Origin: Stentor roeselii
Lineage: Eukaryota > Ciliophora > Heterotrichea > Heterotrichida > Stentoridae
Direction of reading: 5' to 3'
Length of the DNA: 64,000 bases
Assembly (NCBI GenBank): GCA_006503475.1
Contig: RSEH01000238.1
Coordinates: 1-64,000, forward strand
Part shown: one piece after another, positions 55,801 through 62,012 of the stretch
Numbering within the stretch: the first letter of the stretch is position 1
Layout of the letters: each line of letters opens with the position of its first letter
Translations under genes and position numbers: made by a program
Notes under the pieces: model-generated
What the model was told of the DNA's origin: nothing
Database searches by the model: none
What the model saw: only the letters and a program-made list of their open reading frames with translations

Positions 55801-56979
55801 TAAAAAATCTCCAAGTGAAAGCATTTCAAAAACTTGATTATATTCTTCTTGGTTTTCAAATGAACTTTGAATACCCTTTTGAGGATTTACAATAAGTTCC
55901 ACGTAAGTGAGTCCAGATCTAGTCGGACTTCTATAAAAGTATTCTTTAGACATTAAATATTTTATCATGATTGGAAACTTCACATTTAAAGAAGTTTCAA
56001 TTAAGTTTATAGGGATGAACCTCTCATAAATCTTCCAATTTTTCATTCTTCTTGAAGGAAACCTTTTTAAATACTTTTGGTATTCAGGAATAAGATTTAG
56101 CCTCATGTTGCTATAATCATCGAAACTTTTGTTGATGATTTGGTTTATTGTTAATTTCGTTTTTTGCTTTATCAAGCTCAAGGTGCTTTTTACTAAACTA
56201 AAATTTTTAGATGAAATGATTGCTGACATAAAATGATTTCCTTGATCATCTACTGCGGATATAAGTTCTGAAAAATCATTTATTGATAGTCGATCTGAAA
56301 GATATGATAAATATTTAAGTTTTTCGTTAGTGTCGAACTTTTCTTGCATAAAAACAGAAGTTAAAATGTTTTGCATTTTTTCATTATATAGTTTTGGGTA
56401 AGCTCCTTCAATCAAACTCTGAATTATTTCTAAGCAGCCATTAGGGAACTGCTCAATTATATGAATCAAACCATTATATCCATCATCATAAATTTGAAAG
56501 TCTCCATTAATTGCTAAAACTTTAAATCTCTCTATACTTATCGTTTTGGCAGCTTCAAGTGCAAGAGATGAGTGTATAAATGGATATAATTGAACTTTTA
56601 TATTAAACTTGAGAAACAACTCTGATATTTTTTTTAAATCCTCGAAATCTGTCTCGAATTGGAATTTCCATATTTCATGCTGAAGGTATATTCTTTTAGA
56701 AATTGATATTTTCCCAAAGTCAATATCTTGAAGAAATTCGAAAGAAAAACATTGATAAAGGCCTTTGTCTTTAAAAGTTGAGTGAGTTTTTATGTAATTT
56801 ACTAAATGCTTTAAAAAATCTACTTTCCAGTTCGGATGAATTTTCAATATTTCTAATACTTCGCTAGGCTGCTGGCTTTTTAATATCAATGGGCACAAAT
56901 TCAAAAATTCCTGAATTTTCGAATCAGGTCTTTTTGCCAGGGTGATTAAATCGGTGAGTTCTATCACAGAGTCTTCCAT
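46891..56979 (-). CDS. Giant HECT-type E3 ubiquitin ligase
   Basis: Protein of 3362 residues in one uninterrupted frame. The last ~335 residues are a HECT domain: N-lobe entry VKVYYLNESGVDAGGLTRDF (near 3067) and C-lobe AHTCFNRIDVP with the catalytic Cys at residue 3329, followed by MYRSYEKLCSDFEIAIEH. HECT enzymes take ubiquitin from E2 onto this Cys and pass it to substrate. The remaining ~3000 residues are mostly helical with Leu/Phe/Lys-rich stretches and no named domain; a Lys/Asn-rich disordered patch lies near 1383-1467. There are no transmembrane segments. The substrate is likely chosen by the long N-terminal arm. AATAA precedes ATG 56979. Confidence 0.9.
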   Translation of the reverse strand: MEDSVIELTDLITLAKRPDSKIQEFLNLCPLILKSQQPSEVLEILKIHPNWKVDFLKHLVNYIKTHSTFKDKGLYQCFSFEFLQDIDFGKISISKRIYLQHEIWKFQFETDFEDLKKISELFLKFNIKVQLYPFIHSSLALEAAKTISIERFKVLAINGDFQIYDDGYNGLIHIIEQFPNGCLEIIQSLIEGAYPKLYNEKMQNILTSVFMQEKFDTNEKLKYLSYLSDRLSINDFSELISAVDDQGNHFMSAIISSKNFSLVKSTLSLIKQKTKLTINQIINKSFDDYSNMRLNLIPEYQKYLKRFPSRRMKNWKIYERFIPINLIETSLNVKFPIMIKYLMSKEYFYRSPTRSGLTYVELIVNPQKGIQSSFENQEEYNQVFEMLSLGDFLVTEGSFELRYEYFDEHFFGKLKKERNSIKKYKHSSSYLPQDKICLIEKVVKQDNYQLLSLILPIKHLRVENKSFCFLYLVVICRCFLQKSTKVLKNASTYFPVQYLVQNLSSVFPDSPNLQSSKIYEAFCRLSKGDFELKEIVQNLFGLYETVRITSIKPFNYSMSNSASVLASKKEVSPEDVSKAMLELIDWTFKKRFDFDSMFSCFKQFCLFKGLKIRDVSEVKICFFENFSISEVLSIGNFEVLKEGLEQLFLLDQKRFVKILLKNKNLLKILKEKLNDYMIRFLQKRLSVICFGPVRKFKDCHKSIENSVISQFAKVNPDISCLQLDLLSNVNFKSFKLIWRENVVEVSMIKSLLKLLARTPDINVFLYLVQNFFENLKKNLKIKQKNDFFQSKSKFIDYVCQIFNLFRLKQGDSEGIAKIEEFIENIPEIPSNIFKSAAILTLINPSLIFTSIRTFQSLISHIQANISKYESQKELLKVSLSHVIPDLFKTEEMLKDMRIESVFLKAIVEINRKNKMIESISKCQAEDMIFLVQTVNSPELAKNILLYFARNCMKEELETFSLNFQPFDRDFLEKINFNAAIGRNLIKFHLILNSDDYARSNFRMPLKNDFICIENCHSLEFLKTLGLLGDSFLVTLLDDEVENWKYLEICLEVVRGFSKLFPFSRQLRENISKDYQLLIDFFTNHFNNLKIAIPEHKLETTEFLSLCFKNKHFDLLAPLIRLLDPDNQHYSKDLFENACSISLDFESKIKKIEKLKENGLSPSSFLLHSIKFNVKITRDLELLQYFFDNFPELEEFKSEVLRRVGNYSFVRKNSLYSPEGIASYGTENDLSQLLTEFPVYADHLPKICYLAVKARNKGLCKILLENLSPVQCFELITQDNCDILLHLAFYCMDDELCSLYKILGAEYLVKFKGLTWYDTTVFNIRILNGSYSHIWEPFNTIFDDLIKYKKVFFVYMKKILNEKFGVVLNYDFDLKDLQVKRKMNKQNPYYNTLNMKSNKNKTIKKDKNYQSSRNLTKHDDASNFKHSKNFIKENKKFKKLFENRKKFKIYSDERKKFSKIYIKQKVKSTNFDDYKIIMDYFQSNSLIDENEKSISSCKINKSMRSLETTASKINTSGECINKKITSTNISKLRKSIKTNDISSNVETLRYSSILLEDMNEIDMIDHLHQILIQNCPIENIEKPLSYLFAMKMIPSAQFFFNLIRKKLKIFKVYLNLVGKDFSHLNPPHICNVQSDFIEQYEAILEYFIATLSSLGDISLAFENCSESLNILIIRNLLIHGKFDLYLLRKSQFFRKNLDLNDIFEFMHENVKKPLELANCFISGGNTQFIFNDVMMNLEQLRAFTDPIGTDEPQIFKLIYDMHWYIIKSLKIIKDYSLIQRQDFKFHSETLKEFTNFMNHILINLKSLSTEIGFKVKTSKDLNIMSSSLDKFNYLTYFSIQTVIFTICFKYFYNHRIVQFTIFKNKAIPSQLHNIPKVLQISLNVFEDNNEVIFSNISYPEIIIIEQKDLLSNIKSIREDIKIVFEEFPENYEDLKVVSEYFKDVNNTLFYLIDVKCKDFYDESLDLSYNDYSPAIVDSYKKLFFPSEIKLKLAEVAPITCTESYTIYYNLSNCESELKTIKKKPEKYIINRFQIFDHTFYPYLLIRCRNLFKSMTKMYTSLSDLKCEMNYDTFLNFIIFPSLTFHGLDIMTLIEHYFKELEPYLKYIHLGIEYWRKNTDSKWCEDYIGIFLDFQQNVPYPMISSINNIIQYSIPAQISYNAWAFILPDFEHFKEDLLVNLNNFDDLTFYLIDQETIKDHIENLSKTYKISIDIDWESIFNYYKNNAFSLNSRDIVKSLKKLNQDLYTKIIREEYFETILLNDFWEEAVIINSFENFPDTFTIQKIKCEHQFWVKGDKKLKKKGKIFFVYNTSKGISRTTRSLDNKKLSKITKLYIGFQNGTFNCHPTALPYLDSNLIIRWPSSGSIINPFPSPVTVSAEASSNPDILINLKFFTESDSSKSLLSFTNNLEPYTSYLKNYFWYYYTTYKSSISEYFFKKVNFKAKHKVRCFDRKKLNQSKVKKNMEKYSNWVPTFKVSWNEYEKVPLALGEGMKLAKNIADKLRFFLECIELIYNSISNIQKFKTFEGNLFVRPKASLVRKVVSRNLTEFLIKVVSYDHLQINENGIPELYVNPETGCDMTMRMIMVPLTTHILDQDLSKKLYPDVKIVYKKFSGLDYLKIVEKLELYSQIPVMKSFTSLVSKLYFPSLSYKIVVNLDKTKENYSIKWSESENSFIFTFGRLFYNKLNIIEFGEECLRQVSVLRPNKLVIRRFMKTKYKFLNDSQKFLVPRKEIKGYSSRGLESALLTTKENQDSDHLIVSFFKDFPLYFDLIGKPSEILNQKTSKYPVFCMKFQGDNFKPLVKSSLLEKIKSSPEKYSTDTFIEKTLFKCFIFAKEHPNLIMINHKAKTIKFKLDPVENTTSWSRYQVFLLTFTTEFIGQYFIYYKNQLVPMDFLINRVMEIDVKKSFVSFTPSLNRFICSFFSQNSEKFLLKKNSKVEKSCEKFEQSFHCIEIRFISENGIVIEHSHKIVLHTIELSIILPKDDEVLRLEVKVNGQNIRESPFLFDSSMNFDAKYQKFIKFNSDSRFFKNEVSVTIDRSRFFESFYRNFPDNPRNVSSVKVYYLNESGVDAGGLTRDFFESLGKYSCLPESKLFEKRGNSFRVHPDCNPAKMFKIGAGLANGIIHGHKIPISLCNSLVKLLLSRPLNNKDLQEDNQDLFNSINEILGYSEEELLSLYQTFSVQLNGETFELIPGGNSVFVDQSNKETFVNLSILWELKGYAEKAIENFVDGFQSVAKEVNGFTVKEFKRIFYEFTQDDAEFLKKNIFPKSPMMKRICEWLLQYLDTLDLEKIQMFLQLVTGSSSIPVNRQNWKIIIQAGTFQGIIAHTCFNRIDVPMYRSYEKLCSDFEIAIEHCAEAFTFS

Positions 56980-57593
56980 TTATTCTATATTTTCTTGGAT
57001 TTTAGATAGATGATTAAAGACTTTAGTTTGATGAAATATTGGAAAATATTAAGTTTCTCCGATTTTACTGGGAAAACTAAGATTCAAGCAGATAAGTTTT
57101 GGTATTTTAATGATAGGAAGTCAAAAAATATAAGTTTATCTTATCCAAATGAATCAATCCATTCTTCGAATGATCAATAATTTATTAGCGAGAGATATCA
57201 TATAGGATACAACTATGACGATGAGCTTCGATCATTAAGGTGAAAATTGAATAATTAAACTTTCAAATGTTGAAAAATTTTAAGATTTTAAATGCGATAA
57301 TTAGAGCTTGAGTTGATTAGATATGAGACCCTAAAATACTTACTTTGGCATAAAAATTAGATTCTAAACTCCTTTTAATGATTAATTGTGAGAGATTTCA
57401 ATAAATGGATGATAAGATCCCTGATTCCTAGATTCAAGACAATATCGTTTATATTTACTTAAAGTCTCTAATTTATTTATAAGTATACTCAACCATATAA
57501 TCATTTTGGATCAATTTTAGGATTCAAGTTACTAATAATTTATAAGATTAATATAAATTGATTTCAAGGACTATCCAACTTACTAAATATAAC
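56980..57593. other. 614-bp intergenic region, nothing recognised
   Basis: AT-rich with stops in all frames and no usable splice arrangement found. It lies between the HECT gene start and the stop of the tetraspan gene on the same strand. No repeat, tRNA or C-rich promoter tract is evident. Confidence 0.5.
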
Positions 57594-58790
57594 TTAATCT
57601 ACTTCATTCTCATTCTCCTCAGTTTCCGCATACCGATTTTTTTTATCTAGTTCATGCTTGATAATCTCATCATCATAAATAATCATCTCGTCATCATCCT
57701 CAAAACTCCTTCTAACCTTATTAGATGCTATTCTGGCAGGATAATTAATATTGAGACTTTCAAAGAACTTGCTTTTCCTTTCACTTTCAACAGAATTATC
57801 CTTATATGGACTGATTTTTTTATTTAAAACCAAAGTTGTTGGAATACTTTGGACTTCAAAACCAAAATTAAAATTGACCTTTTGAGATGAGGATAATTTT
57901 TCTTTGCTCGAAGCCACAAGTAGTGAATTTTGATTGGGAGAAACATCATAAATTTCATTAAAGTTTTGCTCATACAAGGAACAGAAACCTCTTGCTCGGT
58001 ATGGACTTCGAAGAGTGATTTCAGGACTCACACAACTGAGAGGAGATTCCGGGTTGGGTTGTTTGAGAGAATTTCGATTTGAGTCTAAAATTGGACTAGT
58101 ATTAACTGTGATTCTATTTTGATCATTATGAACATTCCTATGTCGTCTTCTGTATGCTTTTATTGAAATTATTAGATATAATAAGGTGATAAACTGGAAA
58201 AGGATCATTATCACTATGCAGAGAATAGGACCTGTTGATGAGCAAGGGATTGCAGTTGATCCTTTGTCGGGAATTGAGTTGCAGGAAATGAACTTTGAAG
58301 GAGTTAATGCGAACCATGTGCATGACCCTATCCAAAAAAATGCACATGAGATTATACTTGAAATCCATGAGTACCAAAAAACATTGAAGTTTTTCAGTAA
58401 AAATATAATTGTAGTAAACCAAAATGCAAGAGCAAATACAGAGATGCTGTAAAAAATTACTGCAATTTTTCCGCTTTGATTCAAACTATTTATCATAGAT
58501 TTAAAAGATTTTGCATTTTCATATTCTGAGTTCCGATAGTCATCAAGATCAATTTCTTTGGATAGTTGATAGTAACTGATCGATCTTGGATGAAAACAGT
58601 AAATAACTCCACATTCAAGTTTTGAGAAATTATCTTTATCAAGAACCAGCTCGAAATCAAAGTCTGAGTATATCCATTTCGGATTAGCTAAACAACAAAC
58701 AATTAGTAGAAGAAGTAGGACCTGAATTAGAAGGAAAATCCAGACCCAGGTTTTCAAATGGAATTTCCCTATTCTTATACCAAAATGCAT
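57594..58790 (-). CDS. Tetraspan membrane protein with long cytosolic tail
   Basis: Protein of 398 residues from ATG 58790, which follows TTAATAAAA. Hydrophobic segments lie near 10-36 (VWIFLLIQVLLLLLIVCCLA), 110-132 (AVIFYSISVFALAFWFTTII), 137-165 (SWISSIISCAFFWIGSCTWF) and 192-215 (CIVIMILFQFITLLYLIISI). A ~70-residue loop with Cys residues separates the first two. This is a claudin-like or tetraspan topology, but no signature motif is clear. The last ~180 residues are Ser/Asn/Asp-rich, end in a very acidic segment (EDDDEMIIYDDEIIKHELDK) and are probably cytosolic. Function unknown. Confidence 0.75.
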   Translation of the reverse strand: MHFGIRIGKFHLKTWVWIFLLIQVLLLLLIVCCLANPKWIYSDFDFELVLDKDNFSKLECGVIYCFHPRSISYYQLSKEIDLDDYRNSEYENAKSFKSMINSLNQSGKIAVIFYSISVFALAFWFTTIIFLLKNFNVFWYSWISSIISCAFFWIGSCTWFALTPSKFISCNSIPDKGSTAIPCSSTGPILCIVIMILFQFITLLYLIISIKAYRRRHRNVHNDQNRITVNTSPILDSNRNSLKQPNPESPLSCVSPEITLRSPYRARGFCSLYEQNFNEIYDVSPNQNSLLVASSKEKLSSSQKVNFNFGFEVQSIPTTLVLNKKISPYKDNSVESERKSKFFESLNINYPARIASNKVRRSFEDDDEMIIYDDEIIKHELDKKNRYAETEENENEVD

Positions 58791-58802
58791 TTTTATTAAC
58801 AA

Positions 58803-61800
58803 TGGTATTCAAGTGCCAAAAATGTATAAATATATTTAATTTTTTACCTATTTTTAGGTACAAATAAAACATTTTATAGTTCTAATCTGTGATAAATTTG
58901 AAGATTTTTATAAAAAGATTTTGTAAACTATTTTCATCTATGCAAAAAATTTATAAGAGGAATATTTTTTTTAGTCAAGAGTTATATTTCTTCATTTTAA
59001 AACATAAGAATATTTCGTTAATATTTAAACTTCTTCAGGTTTGATTTTGTGTATATTTATTAGCAGGAAAGTGTTAAGAGTTCTTAAGTTTCAAGCCCCT
59101 GAGGTTATGACTATCTTTAAGATTCAAGTGCTTCAATTGTGAATTTAGGTAATGTTTTTATTTTTAATTGACTTTACTGATAGCTTCCTTCGTAACTATT
59201 GATAGGCTTCAATCGGGAAATCCTTATCATTGTTCTTTTTTTAACATTGATGAGTATTTACCACCTTCAATTCTTAAGTACTTAGATATCTTTTAATTAA
59301 TATTTCTAAAAATTTTTAAGTTAAATGAATTTGAATATTCTCTATTTAGCTATTCTTGTTGCTAAATTACAATCAGAATTTAAACACAAAGTTTTTGGAT
59401 TCAAGAAAAAACTCATAATTACTGAAAAAATATGCTTGCAAATTATAAACTCTTATCAATTTACTATTTACTCTTAAACCTTAAATTAAAATATTGAAAA
59501 TAAATTTGATTTACTCAAATTCAAAGAATAACTATTCATATCAGCCTGATAATTCACTATTAAATAGCAATCTATCTTGACTAAACTTCCTTAAAACCTT
59601 CAGAAAATCATTTTATTATATTACTTATGAACATTAATTTATAGAGATGATATGCAATTAATAATAATTTAAAACTGCGATCCTAAGTATAAAAGCTTAT
59701 ATTCTATCCTGTTTTTTATAAAATGAATATCCATTTCATTCTCTTTATTTTCGTTAGAATTTTTTAAATGATGATCATATCTTTATAATCAGCGAATTAA
59801 GTCTTATAGTTATTGGTCAAATTAATTAATTCTTCGCCAATAAGGATCCGAACATTTCCACTATTAATAAATGAATTATAGAAAGCGATTTTAAAGATAT
59901 TTCCTTATATTTGATTAGTTTAAATTTTATGATCAATCATAAGTTCTTTATTCATAAATTAGAAAAATTATTTGACGATTTTTTATTAAAATATTGAAGT
60001 TGATACCTCGAATAAAGACCTTTTGATCTGATTCGAATGTAACATTTCATAAAAATAGCTTCACCTTGGATGAGTCTTAGATCAGATAGTAACATAATCA
60101 TAAAGATTCTTTTCAATTATTTTAATGATTATTTGAAATTCACCATAGTTAAATTTAATTTAGCAAATTTAATAAAATCGTTTAATATAAGAAAGTATAA
60201 GGTTTAACTTCACCTAGAGTTTTAGTTGATATTATTCTAATATCGATATTTAGGATTATTTATGGATTCTACTCGATGATTAAATACAAACAAAAACTGG
60301 AATAAAACACAACATCAAACTAAAGAGTAGGAATAATATATGACGCAAGAGTTAAGAATAATTATTAGCGAGCCTCTAATTAACTTTAGTTCCACTTAGA
60401 TTATTTACCATTATGAATTTAAATAATTTCCAAAAATATCTAGAATTTAGATCCTTTCAAACTAGAATTTCTATTTCTTCTTTGAGTCAAAAAATTTTAT
60501 ATATTTAAAAAAACTTGCCTATCACATCTCTTCAAAAAATCATTAAGACCTTAGAATACATCATCTGAAAAATGAAAATTTAGACTTTATTTCTAAATCC
60601 TTTTTTCTTTTAGTCTAAAAATCTTTGAAACAAATTACCCTTAAAAACATTTTGCATAAAGGTCTACTCAATCAAAAGATTTAAAATACTTAAACCACAT
60701 CCCTTTCTATCACTGTTTCGAAATTCAAAAGTCTTATAGTAATATTTCAGTAAGTCTAATCAAATATCAAGATGAAAATTTAAGTTTTATCCAGATTTAA
60801 ATATCAAATGATTAACTGTCTCTGAGTAATTCTGGTACTGCAACTGTTTAATTCGGGTTAGAGTGGTTACTTTTGATTTTATCATTCCTGTTTAGTTTGT
60901 GAGCGATATTTGGAGATATTTAACTAAGCTTTCGATTCTTATTGAAATATATGTGTTAAATTTGGGTTTAAGTCAAATCAAAAATTATTTTTATGCTATT
61001 CAATGTAGTTTTTGATGGTTGATGGTGTGATATGAATAAATGGGCTATCAACCTGCTTCTCTTATTTTTTCGACGATAGTTTTTCGATTTCTCCTAATAG
61101 CATGCAAAATCCATAAATCTGAGATGGTATAATTTAGTTTAGATTAATCTATTTAAAGATGCTTTTAGTTGTTGCATATTTTAATACCTTTCAGAATTTC
61201 TGATACGAGAAAGAGTATTTCCCTAACTCAAAAAACTATCATCCTTACTTAAAAAGTTTTAAATATGCCTTGATTACTGATTTGACTACTTTGCTCAACA
61301 TTCAAATGATAATTGTGTCAAAATATAGTCTAGGGCTTATAATATAACCTTTAGAAATCATCCTAACAAATTATTTACTTGAGCTTAGATCTTTTTGTCA
61401 AAAGCCAGATCCTGACATTTTGATCAATCGAATTAGTAAAAATTCAAGTTCTTAAGAGACGAAAGCCAGAAATACCTAAAAGAAATTCCTAGATATATAC
61501 CATTCACCAACTACTTAAAAAATTTATAAAAGTTATTCAGACTAAGCTAATTATTTTTCAATCCTTTAAGTATTTCTAAATATTCAATAAGAAAATAAAC
61601 TATTTAACTTCTTCATTATTCAATATAGAAATTCTAGATTTTATAGAGAAATCTATTTAAAACATCCCTCAATACTTTAGAAACAATCAAGATATCTACC
61701 ATACTAAATTTTCTAGCTTCCTTCAAATATCACTATTAAATTTAAACTTCCTAAGCTAAAATCACTCAGTTATGCTTTTGATTCAAGAATATACTTAGCT

Positions 61801-62012
61801 AAATTTCCCTCGATCACTAAATCTTATCAAAAATTCTTTCATTTGTTAAATTTTTGCTTTTAAACTTCAGAAACCTCTAAATCAAAGATTTCTTCTTTTG
61901 AATAAGCTCAACCCCTTTGAAGGGTTTTCCTTATTCTTGATCGAAATTTCATCAAGAAACCAACTTTGGATTAAACTCGGGTTTCCTGTTGACAAAATTC
62001 TTGGGGTTATAA
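58803..62012. other. 3.2-kb gene-free AT-rich stretch
   Basis: This is the longest gap in the window. Stops occur in all six frames, and I found no chain of 15-nt introns that would build a protein and no similarity to neighbouring genes. Near 61905-61965 there are two small inverted repeats (AACCC...AGGGTT and TCTTGAT...ATCAAGA). The last bases, TTATAA, abut the ATG of the surface protein gene. It may hold regulatory DNA, an unrecognised ncRNA or fully decayed sequence. Confidence 0.5.
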
